64,000 nucleotides of DNA from Chamaecrista fasciculata. Lineage: Eukaryota > Streptophyta > Magnoliopsida > Fabales > Fabaceae. Numbering within the stretch: position 1 is the first letter of the stretch; every line of letters begins with the position of its first letter. The translations under genes were made by a program, and so were the position numbers. The stretch spans positions 1-64,000 of the forward strand of contig QANZ01026765.1 of NCBI GenBank assembly GCA_003254925.1, read 5' to 3'. Positions 1 through 12,689 of this stretch are shown here, in pieces. The notes beneath the pieces were generated by a model that saw only the letters and a program-made list of their open reading frames with translations, had not been told where the DNA came from and did not search any database.

Positions 1-2299
1 TAAAAAATAAAAAAAAATTATATTCGGGCTCGCGGGTTGAGTTGGGTTGAAAAACTCCAAACCCGCAAGTGTGCGGGTTGAGAATTTTGAACCAAAATCA
101 ACCCGCGAATCCGAACCAACCCAACCCATAGCTGCGGGTTGGGTTGATTTTTGCGGGTTGGTGGGTTGGTTTGCTCACCCCTAGGTTTTAGGTTTGTAAA
201 GCTTGGAGTGCTACCCCCAATGTTCATCCAATCAACTATTTAGTCCCTCACCTTGAGTCCATCAAATTACTTAGGAAGACGTATTTACGAGTAAACGTTG
301 ACGTTATGAAATGCCACCATTTTAGCGTCATAGTCACCTAAATTAATTGAATTGGACCGATAAACACTGTTAAGCCGACTCAATATTGAGTTAGATTCAA
401 ATATTTGTATTACACATCAAGTTTCTATAAAATATAAACTATTGAAGCATTCTCAAATCTCAAACCCTTGATAATCTTAAATAATTAAATATATAGTATT
501 TAACATGTTACATGTGCACTTAACGACCAGGCGTCATTAGTGTCCGTAACGGAGATATGTTACATGAACTAATAAATTGACATTTGTAATTTCTTAAGGA
601 CCAAATAGTCTATTTAAAAAATGCAGGGACCAAATAGTTGAAACTTTAAAAAATGAGAAACCAAATAGTATGTTTCCTTTATATATATATATATTACTAC
701 TATTATATTTTTCTTTCATTCTTTTTATTTTTCTTCTTCTTATATTGCATATTGTACAGTGCTAGTCCAGCCCAGACTTTGTTCACGCTCTTTGGTTTTG
801 TTGGTAGTGGTCAAACAGCCAAACCGTGCATCCTTAGTTGAAAATTGAAATTGAAGTCATGAGATCGGATGAGAGCATGGGACTATTCTGTGAGAGATGG
901 AAAATAACGAAGAAATCTCATTATACTCACGGACAACTTTGGATTAATATATACTTTTCATATTGTGAAAATTGCTTTAAAATTGTCAAAATCAAATAAA
1001 TATCACTAATCCACACCAATCTTTTTTTGAAAGGAGAAATAAAATGAAATAAAGGAATGGCTAAACAAACTTCGACTTGTATATATGAACTAATTTTAAC
1101 TTCATTAGTCCTATTTGCAAAATAAAAAGATGAAGATAACAATTCAAACTGGAAACAAGCCCAATATAAATCCAATACATTATTTTTCTCTCCAAGAAAA
1201 ATTAAAAAGAAAGTAGCTTACTCTTCTGTGCTTCTCTTCTCTAATGATCAACACTTCAACAGTATTTAGTTGATTTTGAATTCAAAAAGGGCAGACGGAA
1301 ATGTTGGCTTATCAGTATTATTGAAGGCCACCAATACAAACGAGTATACTCTAGAGATGCAAATATAAGGAAAGATTTCAAGACTTTGCCAAGATGGTAA
1401 GACTGGTTCTGAATAAAAAATTTGAAAAAATCTATAAAAAGTTAGATACCTTTATTAACTTAATTTTTAACCATTAGATTTTCCTTTTTCATTTTGACAT
1501 TTGTATAACAAAAGTTGTTACATAAATTTTAAGATTAAACAAACAAATCTAATAATCACAAATTGAATGCCAATTGTAATCTACCTTTTAGTTATGGGTC
1601 TATCCAATAAATGAAATATTTTAAATTTGGGGATTCGAATTAATCATTGTGAGGTATTTGATGTAGTGTCTATTATCGCAATTCAACTATTCGAGCTCTA
1701 GCGAGACATGCAATAGATAAATGGCGTTAGTTTGTTTTTTTCCCGTAGAAATGATGGGTATTCTCCACTTATCTACGTAACCATTTAGGCAAAAATTAAT
1801 CGTATTCGAGTTAAGAATGAAAAGTTAAAGTTCTCCTAACAACGTCAACTTCAGAGCGTTAGTATGTTGAATTAAGAGTCTGTCACTATGTTGGATATGT
1901 GTTCATGTTCGACATCCCGTATGACGTTTATATAATATATATTTATAAATTTCAAAATATAAAATTAATTTTTTATGATTTTAACATGACAAACAATATA
2001 TAAAATAATAACATATACGACATATATTATGAATAAATAATATAATTTTTAAATTTTTTATCAAAATTTAAATTTTTTTAATTATTTATATATATAAATA
2101 TATATCGTATCATATTACATAATTTTAAAAATTTGGCCTATTAATATTTCTGAGTTTATATCGTATTCCGCATTCATAGATTAATAATTTAAAATTACCG
2201 TTATTAGACCGTAACAGTTTGTATCTCTTGTCCATGTAATTCTGTTTAATATTATAAAAGAAAAAAGAAAAAAGACAAAAAAAAAAAAGTTGAGGGCGT
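1..2299. other. Gene-free, repeat-rich left flank
   Basis: I see no supportable gene. Bases 15-185 are dense in GGGTTG/CAACCC words in both orientations, a low-complexity inverted arrangement. About 228-645 is a degenerate foldback: the left side reads like AACTATTTAGTCCCT and the right side carries its complement AGGGACCAAATAGTT. About 1876-2175 is a diverged member of a repeat family described separately. The short reading frames here are AT-rich and resemble no protein I know. Confidence 0.6.
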
Positions 2300-2307
2300 G
2301 GTTCACG

Positions 2308-3153
2308 CATAGTTCGAAAACCCGGACCGGTCATTGACTCGGATAAGGGCTCGGGTGGTCGGGTCACTGGTTCAACCGCCGGGTCACTGGTCCAATTGCT
2401 GAATCAATCAAATTTAAAAAATATTATATATATATATATATCAAAATCAAATATTAGTATAAAATTTAGTTTTGAATTTGAAATTATTATTCAACTTATA
2501 AGTTAATAATATATAATAAACTTTAAANGATACTTTATGATTTTATGTTCAACTTTTCAGCTTTTCTTTCTCATCTCTTACCAAATTCCAAGGTACATTA
2601 TTCATCTTATAATTATAATTTAACTTTTCTCTTCCAACGAAGCTCTCTTTCCTATATACATTTAATGGCTTTGATGCTTTCTAATTTCCATTCATTTCAT
2701 CTTTCATCCTCCAATTCCAAAGCATCCTCTTTCTTCCTTGACTCTCCGGGACTGCTATAATGCTATTTCATTCAATTCATCTTTCATCTTCATTTTCTGT
2801 AATCTTTCATTCCTCTGAAAAATTGGACTCTAATTTGGGGCTTTTGCAAAATAATGGTGAAGTACGACATTTTTTTATGTCAATGATGAAGCTTGGCTGG
2901 GCGACGGCCAAATACAAGAGAACGCAACTTGTGCTCATGCGGTAATCTGCTCCAAATATTCAAACTTGTCCGGTTTTTTCCGGTGGCGGGTTGGTTCATG
3001 GGTGGCGAGTTTTGCTATAAACCGTCGGTTTGACCCGGGTTCTCACCGGTCTAACTTCATTCCGGTCTAATGGGGTCATCCGGACCAGACTAGTGCCCGG
3101 TTCACCGGTTTCCGGGATGAACCGGTCTGTCTGGTCCAATTTTTTCTACTATG
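2308..3153. mobile_element. Non-autonomous hAT-like element with perfect 8-bp target duplication
   Basis: The element is bounded by the same 8 bases, GGTTCACG, at 2300-2307 and 3154-3161. Its ends are imperfect inverted repeats: the left begins CATAGTTCGAAAACCC then GGACCGG, and the complement of the right end begins CATAGTAGAAAAAATT then GGACCAG. Subterminal regions are rich in short CCGG/ACCGGT words in both orientations (2320-2390 and 2965-3135), and the middle is AT-rich with no transposase frame. The 8-bp duplication and subterminal repeats point to the hAT superfamily; the superfamily call is inference, the duplication is directly visible. One base (2528) is N. Confidence 0.8.
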
Positions 3154-3169
3154 GGTTCACGCACACACT

Positions 3170-3562
3170 CTCTCCAAATCACTACAGTACTGAATCGCGG
3201 GTACACACTACACACGCAACGAGCGCGCACACAAACACTCTCTCTCTCTCTCGCAAAGGGGAAACGAGAAGGACACAGCTAGCAGTAGCAGCAGAGAATC
3301 ACATTTTGTTATTTAGAGGCGCTCTTCTCTGAATCGCGAATCAACCATCACCATTATCTCCTTCGTCTATCATCTACCCTCACGTACGTACGGACCTAGC
3401 TCCAGAAGACGGAGAGACGGACGAACTCCATAATCATTTCATTGGAAGGTGATCGATCGAGAAGCGTTACGGACTAGGGTTAAGGGAGCCTTTCGGTTTC
3501 ACCGCCTCTCAATCAATCTCTCATCGACCTTCGGATAGTCTTTTGGCCACACACACAAAAAG
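3170..3562 (+). other. Putative 5'-UTR exon or alternative promoter region
   Basis: Just downstream of the hAT-like element is a GC-richer stretch with CT-rich tracts (about 3238-3251), no long reading frame, and a good donor-like junction AAAAAG|GTGAGTTC at about 3562/3563. This is how plant 5'-UTR exons usually look. The nearest downstream coding acceptor on this strand is at 7357 in the XS/XH gene, which also has a closer candidate leader exon ending at 6322. It may be an alternative first exon of that gene, the start of a non-coding transcript, or a relic. Transcript data are not available here. Confidence 0.3.
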
Positions 3563-6190
3563 GTGAGTTCACTCGCTCTACAATTTCTCTTAGACTCCAA
3601 CTATATGCTCTGTTTCTGCTATATCCGTGTCTTCGGGGTTTGATTCCGTTTTGTGATGGTGTCATTCTGTTTTGGTAGGCTTTGATTCTTGGCCCTTAGG
3701 TTTTTGTATCATCGTGGTTCTTTATTTTTTTGGTACAAGATCGTGGTTCTTTATTAATAAATCATAAACGGGAAAACAGTTTTTGCATCGAGTGCGTATA
3801 TAAGGGGTTGTTCGCAATAACCTGATTCATACTCTTCTTTAACTCTGCATGAACTTATTATAAAATGGAAATGGAGGTGTTGCGATGGTAGTGCTTTGTG
3901 CCTGAGTTGGATTTGAATAGGATTGTAATTTCTAGTTTTAAATTCTCTCCAGGCTCTACCTTATTCGATACTGAAATTCTAGTTTTAATTTGTTTGTATA
4001 ATATGGTTACTTATGGATTCAAGAGCCTATTTGGATGGGTGAATTTTAGAATTTTGATTTACGAAAAAGAAGAAGCAAATAAGGCACTTCTAAATTGTAA
4101 AAAAGAACAATTAAATGAACTAGAAACAGGAAAAAAGAAAAAAAGAGAACTACTATTGAAACCAAGGAATAACCATTCACGAATTTAGATGAGTTAAGCC
4201 AAATTTTGTGTGCCACTATTATTCTCAGTGTTGCAAATTATTGTATTTATTGAGTATTACAATATATATTACATTCTTTACAAGTGTTGTCATTGCGACC
4301 TTGCATTACATTCATTGAGTATTACAATATAGATTGCCAACTTTTAATTCTCGAGTGACTATGGAGTTTGTTTAATAATGAGTAATAGTTGGGTCTATTA
4401 GTTTGAATTAATTTGTAATTTAGCAGCAGCGGAGCTAGGATTTTGAGTTGGGGCCGGATTTTTTTTTTTTTTTGCCAAAGTCTTATTTTGATTCCTACTA
4501 ATATTTACTGAAAATTCTATTTTGATTCTTAATATTTTTTATTCCATTTTAGTTATTAATGTTTTCTATAAGTCTCATAATTGGTTTTTAACTATTGAAT
4601 ATGGTTACATCTTTCCCATTTTAAACTCGATAAAATTAGAGTTATGTGTTAAATTTGATGAGTTCTTTCTTTACCCAGTTGGAGTCATTAGCAAATAAGA
4701 TCAAATCAAGCATGAAATTGGATCCGAAATTGGATTGCTTGTTTTATAAATTTGTTCATATCTATCTCGTTTTCGGACCTACTTTCATGCCCAATTTGAC
4801 ATTGTTTGTTGATGACTCCAACTAGACAAAGAAAGAACTCATCAAATTTAACTCGTAGCTTTAATTTCATCGCGTTTGGGTTTGAGACGAGAAAAATATG
4901 ACCAAATTCAATAGTTAAGGATCAATTATAAAACTTCTAAGAGACAATAAAGACCAAAACAGAACAAAAAAATATTAAGAACCAAAATAAATTTAACATT
5001 AAGGACTAAAATAATATTTTGACTTATTTTTCTCTCTATATTATTCAAATAGGATAAAATAGATCATGTTTTTTTTGTCAACCTACACGTACAAAATGGG
5101 ACATAAATATAAGCGCGCGCTTTAAATATACGCGCGCCATAGCCCGCACTGACCCCCCTCCGTCACTGCTTTAAATATACGCGCGCTATTTTATTTTAGT
5201 AATTTCTAAATTTTAAAAGTCCTTCGTTATTTTCTCATCTGCATTATTAAAGTTAAAAGTATTTATTTCTTAGAATTTTGATTTAAGAAAAAAAAAAGCA
5301 CACTTCTAAATGGTAAAAAAAATATTTTAATGGATCTTTGACGAGAAGTTAAATCAATTAAATGAGTCAGAAACTAAAAAAAACTACAATTGAAACCAAA
5401 GAATAATCATTCAAGAATTCAAGTGAGTTAAGCTAAAAAACTACAATTGAAACCAAAAAACTACAATTGATTTACAAATGTTGTTATTGCGACCTTGCAC
5501 TACATTTATTAAGTATTACAATATAAATTGTGGTAGTTATAATTGTTGTTATTGCGACTTCATGCATGTTGCAACAACCACTATAATATTGTGAGCACAA
5601 CTATAGTTGCGGACCCCAATTTGCAATACCGATTATTCTTAATAAATTTACTAATTGCTAACTTTTAATTCTCTAGTGAATGCATTTTTATATGGCCAAA
5701 AAAAAAAGAATGCATTTTTATGTGGTTTGTTTAATAATGAATAATAATTGGAGGTCCATTAGTTTGAATTAATTTATACTTTAAGTATAATATATATATA
5801 TATATCTTTTTTTTAGTAATTTCAAAATTTAAAGAATCCTTCCATATTTTCTCATCCGTATAGTTATTAAAGTTAAAAGTATTATTATTTTTTATTATCT
5901 TCAATATTTTGGGAGAAAGAATTTATTTCTTAAAATGTTACAATAGGTGTTTTAATGGATACATTTATTTTGGGTTTAATTTCGTAAATGACTTTTTTTT
6001 TTTGGTGTAATTTCGTAAATGACTTTTGATTTGACGGCGTCCGCTTATTTTCTTTCCTCTGACACTGTCATCTTCCTTAAATAATAAGCAATGGCGTTTG
6101 CCGATTAGCGGGTAAGGATTAGGAGATGATTAAAGGGCATGGCATACCCAGAATAGCAAAAAGGAGGGAAAAAAGATATAGAGAGAATTG
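3563..6190. repeat. AT-rich interval with a diverged local duplication and a foldback element
   Basis: Two stretches, about 4045-4425 and about 5270-5785, are diverged copies in the same orientation. They share blocks such as TTTGTTTAATAATGA, ATTAGTTTGAATTAATTT, TTGTTATTGCGACC/TTGTCATTGCGACC and CAATTGAAACCAA/TATTGAAACCAAGG. A third partial similarity links about 5195-5265 and about 5810-5940. Between the copies, about 4470-5025 is a long foldback (GTTGGAGTCATTAGCAAA against TTGTTGATGACTCCAAC near its centre). Flanks at about 4424 and 5170 carry GCAGCGGAG-like inverted ends of a possible larger element. I see no protein gene. Confidence 0.6.
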
Positions 6191-6322
6191 AAGAACTGAG
6201 CGAGTTTGATTCCTCGCCTCCTCGATCTCCAGTCTCCCCCTTTCACACATACACACTACATATTACACACAGCGCTCGGTATCGTCGAGACGTTTCGATT
6301 GATGCTTTATTCATTCTGTAGA
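6190..6322 (+). other. Probable 5'-UTR exon of the XS/XH gene
   Basis: CT-rich, ATG-poor sequence ends in a strong donor-like site, GTAGA|GTGAGTTT (exon end 6322). The first coding exon opens after a polypyrimidine-AG acceptor at 7356-7357, seven bases before the first ATG at 7364, so an upstream leader exon is required. This is the nearest good candidate and would give an intron of about 1.0 kb. The transcription start is a guess. Confidence 0.5.
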
Positions 6323-7363
6323 GTGAGTTTTGGTTTGAGAATAGAGATGGGTTTTTCTTAACTCTACTTACATTTCCGGCCTACGTAGACTCACAGATAC
6401 GTCTTTGTTACTTAAATATATACTTTCTCTGATCGACGTCATATATCTCGACCAGTTCCTGTAGCCTGCTCGCCAAGACTTTACAGCGTTTCACTGTGAG
6501 GTATATTGTGTCTAATTTTGCAAGTTTCGTTGCCTTTATTCTCCATCTCTTCGGGCTTTTCTTAGCATTTAGGTATTGTTTGGCGTTCGTGTTGAAGTGT
6601 GTACTGGTGGTTGGAGCTGGTTCTTTTTTCTTGTAGTTCAAGATAAAAACCCAGGCACTCAGATTCGTCAATTGGGGCAAATACCACTATGAATTTGAGC
6701 GTTCTGGTTCGAAAGAGAAGTTTCTTTTATTTTCTATTTTCATTTTAGGGGGGGTTTTAGCGTGGTAGGAGTCGTTCTTTTTCTTGAGGACGGATGAGGT
6801 TCCTAAAGTTCTCTGCAATTAGACTATTATTGCACGAAACACATCCCCTTTTAAGTGAAAAGGTGTGTTTTGGACACCAATTATTTATTTTCAATACCAC
6901 TGGCGAATGGCCTAATTGCAGAGAAATTCAGGAACCTTAATTACAGAGGATCCATTTTCCTTTTTCTTGTATTTCTACTTACATTTTACCATAATCTAGG
7001 GGGTTTAAGCCTGGAACTTCGTCTAACCCGTCTGCGCCTGGTGGGCTGGATTATAAAATAATCAATCCCCTGGCTGATGGGTACTAAAAATAGGTGGACT
7101 TGGGTGTTCTAAGCTTGTTGTGTCTGTTATTTTGCTGGGAATGATGTTACTAGGGAAAGAGGGGTTTGGTGTTATGATGAGGGTGTAAAGAGTGGGTGGA
7201 ATGGGGAATTGAAATGTATGAAGTGGAATAAGAGGATCATTCTTTTCATATCCACAATCATTAATCTGCCAATGCCAAGAAAACGATCCTTTGCCGATAT
7301 ACTATTGAAAGTAAATAATAAGAGTGTTATTCTTATTCTTACTTTTATTCATTTCAGTTGAAA

Positions 7364-10300
7364 ATGTCCATCACGCCAAAGCACATGAGTCGGTCTGAGT
7401 TGAAAGACTACGAGTATGAATATTATAGAAGATTGAAGAATGGTGAATATAAAGTGACGGTCTCCGATTCTACATTTAAGTGCCCCTTTTGCCCATCCAA
7501 CAGTGACAAAGTCTACCTCCGAAAGGAACTTTCGCGACATGCATATAGAGTTGTAAGGGAGTCAAAGAGCATGTCTTTAAAAGAAAAAGCAAGGCACTCA
7601 GCTCTTGAGACCTACATTGAAAGGTATCTTTATAGGAACAGATCACCAGAACATGTGGCCAAAAGATCCAAAAAAGAATGTCTAGAGCCGGTTGATGACC
7701 AATTATTTGTCTGGCCTTGGATGGGTATTGTGGCCAACATAAAGACTGAATTCAAAGATGGGCGTCATGTTGGTGAGAGTGGCACCAAAATGAAGGAGGA
7801 GTTTGCCAAAAAAGGGTTGAATCCATTGAGAGTTCATCCACTATGGAAACATTATGGTCACACAGGTTTTGCCATTGTAGAGTTCAACAAAGATTGGGAT
7901 GGGTTCAAGAATGCTATGGATTTTGAGAGGAGCTTTGAAGTGGATCAATGTGGTAAGGTTGATTACAATAAGAAAATAAAGGAAGGGGACAGATTATATG
8001 GATGGGTGGCTCGCAAGGATGACTACGATTCGAAAGGCGTAATTGGTGATCATCTTCGTAAACATGGTGATTTAAAAACTGTTTCTGGAAAACAAGCAGA
8101 GGACGAAAGGAAAGCGTCCAAGCTTGTCTTAGGTTTGACTCAGACCTTGGAGATGAAGAATGAGCAACTGAAGAAGGTGGAAAGAAAATATTATGAGACT
8201 AGTGCATCCCTGAACAAACTGATGGAACAGACAGAGGATATGGTTAAATTTTTTAATGATGGTATACTGAAACTTTTCTTGGTATGATTATTATTCTTGT
8301 TCTTATGATTTTCTTTCCTTTAATGGCAGCTTGCTGTTTGTTTCTCTTTGTACTCTTAGATATAACAAAGATGCAGAAGATAGCCCGTGACCATTTTGAG
8401 AAGATCTTTGTGGATCATGAGAAAGCTAGACTGCGTCTGGAAGCCCAGAAGAAAGAACTTGAGAACCTTGAGAAGGGATTGCAACGCCGTCAGGAACAAA
8501 ATAAAACAGAGAGAGAGAGACTATATCATGAGAAGAAAATGGTAATTTTTTTCCCGTTTCAATTTATGGACGAGCTGGTCTATTACATTGAAATTGAGAT
8601 CCCACCTGCAAACTGACACTAATAGCTTAGGAAATGATGACCTTTATTTTTCGTCTTTCTCTTTTGTAGAATGAGAGGGCAACTTTGGAGCAAAATAAGG
8701 CTGATGAGAAAGTGATGCGTTTGGCTGATGAACAGAAGGCATGTTGGTGACAATTTTCTTTCATCTATAAGTTGCTCATCTATATAAATTTTAAATTTAA
8801 TGGGTTAACTTTGCAGAAAGAAAAGGAGAAACTGCATACAAAAATTCTTGATCTACAAAGAAAACTTGATGCCAAACAAGCATTGGAATTGGAGATTGAG
8901 CACATGAGAGGAGCTTTGGAAGTAATGAAACACATGGGCGAGGATGAAGATGCAGAGGTTAAGAAAAAAATGGATGAAATTGAGCAGGATCTGAAGGATA
9001 AAGAAGAGGAATTGGAAGGCATGGAAGAACTTCAACAAGCTCTTGTAGTCAAGGAGCGTAAAACCAATGATGAATTGCAGGATGCTCGTAAGGAGTTAAT
9101 AAATGTACGTATCATTTACTATATACGCACAAAAACTTAGAATGACCTAGTTGGTATTAATAAATTCAACTTTAGATAGCACTTTTGCATAACAAACAGG
9201 AAGGAATTAAAATTTGTATGAAATGCTTGGCCAATCTTATTAACAAATAAGAAAGTCATTCACATCTTTCTTTTGCAAATTTATGCAACAATGCTATCAC
9301 TTTAATTTTAGGAGACTTCTTGAATAACTTGTTTATGGTTTAGTGTAATGAAGCATAATATCCATGGTGGATGGTGGTGACAAAGGGTTTTTTTTTTATG
9401 GTCAAATGTTCAAATTGGTTCTAACTTCTAAATGTACGCCCTTAAGTTCATTTTGATACTAAATGTTTCTAAATTTTCAAATTGGTCCTAAATGTTGTCA
9501 TTTAGTTTCGTTTTGATCCCAAACTATTGAATGTGATCGTTTTTCTCTCGTTTCAAGTTCTAATGTGATGAGTTGTGTTGCTTTTGACAAGTACTTTCTC
9601 TATCTAGTTGGAGCTATCAGCAAAGCAACATATAACTTTAGACTTGTCACATTCGAACTTGAAACAAGAGAGATATGACCACCACATTCAGTAGTTTGAG
9701 ACCAAAATAAAACTAGATGGCAACATTTAGGTCCAATTTGAACTTAAGAGCATACATTTAGGACCAGTTTGAGCATTTGACCTTTATTTATTTGCTTGTT
9801 GAGAGACTACATCATGACCCATTTTGGAGGTTTCTGATACTCTTTGTTATTTTTTCCATGAATTTGATTTTCTTTTATCTAAGAGAAACATGGAATCAAA
9901 GCTCTCTTATTAATTCTTCTGTGTTATTGACATGCCTTTGAGCTTTTTCTTTTGTAATTTGGTTCAAATAGTCTTATCTTACTTGTTTACAGGCGATAAG
10001 TGGTGGGACTACGAATGCTCGTGCTCGTATTTCTGTGAAAAGAATGGGAGACCTCAGCCCTGCGCCATTTGCGATTGCGGCTAAGAAAAAGGGTTCTGAT
10101 GATGGCATCTTAGCAATGACGTTGTGTTCAGAGTGGGAAGGTTATCTTAGAGATCCAAGCTGGCATCCATTCAAAGTGGTAATGGATAAATCTGGGAGTT
10201 CAAAGGTACGATGCGCGCCACTGTTTCATAATGATATGTTGCGAAATGGAGATTATTACTTGTTTACTTTTACATCACACCATTCTCCATTGAAATTTGT

Positions 10301-10838
10301 GTTCCCCAAGAACGGTGATACCTAGAAATGAGAATACATGCCCATCACTTTTATGTGTACATTGGTTACATTGTTTTATAACAGTTCTTGTTAAGCTTTG
10401 TATTATAGTGGTGTGGTGTTTGTAAATGCATAGAAACTTACGATGCTTCATTCTGAAACTTGCAATGCAAAGAAGTTGTATGCATTGTTTAAAATATGTT
10501 GGCCCACCAAGCTACTAGTTGGTAACTTGGTATATTATGCCTATATCGTTCTGAAAGTTATTGGCCTTTAATATGATCTAATTCCTGTGGATATTATGCA
10601 GGAAATCACCGACGAAGAAGATGAGAAACTGAAGGATTTAAAGAATGAGTTGGGGGAAGAGGTATTTGAAGCGGTAACCAGAGCTCTGAAGGAGTTGAAC
10701 GAGTATAACCCTAGTGGCAGGTACCCAATACCAGAGCTCTGGAATAATAAGGAAGGAAGGAAAGCCTCGTTGGGGGAGGGTGTTACATTTTTACTGGACC
10801 GATGGAAGAATTTTAAACGACAGAAAGCATTACGCTGA
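7364..10838 (+). CDS. FDM: XS/XH-domain protein, Factor of DNA Methylation / IDN2-like
   Basis: Six coding exons join in frame: 7364-8261, 8360-8541, 8670-8738, 8817-9104, 9993-10205 and 10602-10838, giving 628 residues, close to the roughly 635 usual for this family. In order it has a zf-XS segment (Cys40, Cys43, His59), an XS domain (about 113-225, FVWPWMGIVANI onward), a long charged coiled coil (about 240-480) and a C-terminal XH domain (about 494-628, including ELNEYNPSGRYPIPELW). Family knowledge: FDM/IDN2 proteins bind double-stranded RNA with 5' overhangs through XS, pair through coiled coil and XH, and act in the nucleus in RNA-directed DNA methylation downstream of Pol V. Start: ATG 7364 is the first ATG after the acceptor; the frame extends upstream only through non-ATG codons. 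Intron 3 appears to be GC-AG (8739-8816). Intron 4 holds a MULE-type foldback element. The exact paralogue is unassigned. Confidence 0.92.
9400..9782. mobile_element. MULE-type long-inverted-repeat foldback element in FDM intron 4
   Basis: The 383-bp sequence folds back on itself along most of its length. It opens with GGTCAAATGTTCAAATTGG and closes with the complement of GGTCAAATGCTCAAACTGG. The flanks are TTTTTTTAT (9391-9399) and TTTATTTAT (9783-9791), 8 of 9 identical, which suits the 9-bp duplication of Mutator-type elements, though both are low-complexity. It has no coding capacity and lies wholly inside the 9105-9992 intron. Relatives occur at 57688-58324, 60078-60642, about 49385-49840 and probably about 4470-5025. 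Confidence 0.7.
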
Positions 10839-12689
10839 ATTTTAAAGTTTAAAACTTGGAATTAGTTATAGACAAGATGATCTCAAGCAGATCGGGGGAA
10901 GGCTTTGGATAATGCTGTTTTACGTGGGCCTCTTTGTCTTTAGTTACTATAGGAAATCTCAAATTCTCATCTTACTTTTAAGTCACAGATTGCCAAGAAG
11001 TGAGATATACAATTAAGAACTGATATTCGCTTTAGATATTTTATCTAGTTTATGTTCCTATATTCTTTAATAGGAAAAAGAATGAATATTCTTGTTGACA
11101 AGCTACTCTTTGACTGATTCAGTGAGTCTTTATCATATCAACCTCAATTCATCAAACCTAAGCCATTGCTGGCTCCCCAACCTATGAGAAGAAAGGATAT
11201 CCACGTTGGAGTTGAATTGCTAGCTATAGTATGAAAAAGAGTGAATGGATTTAAAGGCCCATTTACATTTACTACTGTAGAGTTGGTTAGGTATCCAAAG
11301 TTAGATGCCCCATTTATCCATAGAAATTAAATGAAAGGTAAAAAGAATTTGTAGACAGGTTGATGTCTTATCATTTAACTAAAGTTAATTTTACGTAAAT
11401 ATCAAAAGGAATCTAATAAAAAAAAATATATAACATTCTATGACATTGTCCAAACTAGAATGATGAACGGCGGTAGGATTCAACAACCCCAACTCCCTCA
11501 GTCACTCATCCTTATGTATGTGGCTGGTTGGAATGCATTAACAGCTCCCCCATGTGCTTCTTTGATATGACTTTTATTTTCTCACTCACTGAACAGTGGA
11601 ACACCATCATCACTCATCATTTTCGCCTCCTACTTCTCTTAAACTGCAATTATCATAAACTCTTGTGTTTTCACTCGTTAATCCTTAGGATGGTTAACTT
11701 TTTTCAATTTACATATATATATTACTAGCAGAGGTGAAACATATGGAGACAGGACAATATTGTTTTGCTTCAAATTTCATTCAACTAGGGAAATGATGGG
11801 AAACAATGAAGAATGCCCTCACCAACAGTTTACACAGTTTCAACTTTCAAGAGTCATGTCAAATCTTCATATTTGCATAATAATAATTTCCGAGATTTTC
11901 TTTCCAAGTAGGTAGACAGAGCATGTGATTTTTTTTTTTCATTCAATCTCTCAAAGCCTATTTGCTCTCAAGTTCCCTTTGAATCAAGGCACAATTCAGT
12001 CTACATTGTTGATTTTAGTTTTGAATATTTCATCTGATATAATATCCTGTAGTAGTTGGGACATTGATTGCCCAGGACAACTCTGCATCTGGTTTTGCAG
12101 ATAGAGAAGCATAGAACCAATTTGATATGACAGTGTATGAAACAAACCAAAATGCTTTCCTATTCTCGTTGAATTATATAAGTTAAGCACAATAATACAC
12201 TTTCTTAGAGATATATATATATATATATATGATTCATAGATGGAGCAATTAGCTATATTTATATATAATACATAATTAATCATTCTATTAAAAAAGAACA
12301 CTAATTAGCCGCGGGCTACCACTTTGCTTAATAAGCCGCTTCAGCATTCTCTACACTGTGTTCACAATACAAAGTAGAGCCCCACGCACCCACCAATCAC
12401 AAAAGTCAACAAAGTCATCAATTCCCTCCTTCCCTCTCTCTCTTACCAAACCTTCTCTCCTTTCTGTTTTTCATTTCTGGGTTTTCTTTCTTTTCTTTTT
12501 TTTTAATCCCTTCACAGTCTTCCAAAACCATCCAGTCAAAAAATCCCATTCCCTATGAAAATTGGCGCCAACAAGTGCTAGTAAAAACTGGCAACGACAT
12601 AGATAAAGAAAAAAATGAAAAAGCTGGCCTTTTTCTTTTACATATATATAAAAATATATTATAATAACAGTTTGTTGGAAATTTCATCG
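10839..12689. other. Convergent intergenic space between FDM and expansin genes
   Basis: This holds the 3' ends of two convergent genes: the XS/XH gene (+) ending at 10838 and the expansin gene (-) ending at 12690. The sequence is AT-rich with a short (AT)n run at about 12211-12230 and T-rich stretches. Small reading frames resemble no known protein. I see no RNA gene or structured repeat. Confidence 0.5.

Noticed and set aside
7358-7363. Start of the XS/XH protein two codons upstream
   Set aside because: The codon is TTG directly after the splice acceptor; ATG 7364 is the first true start.
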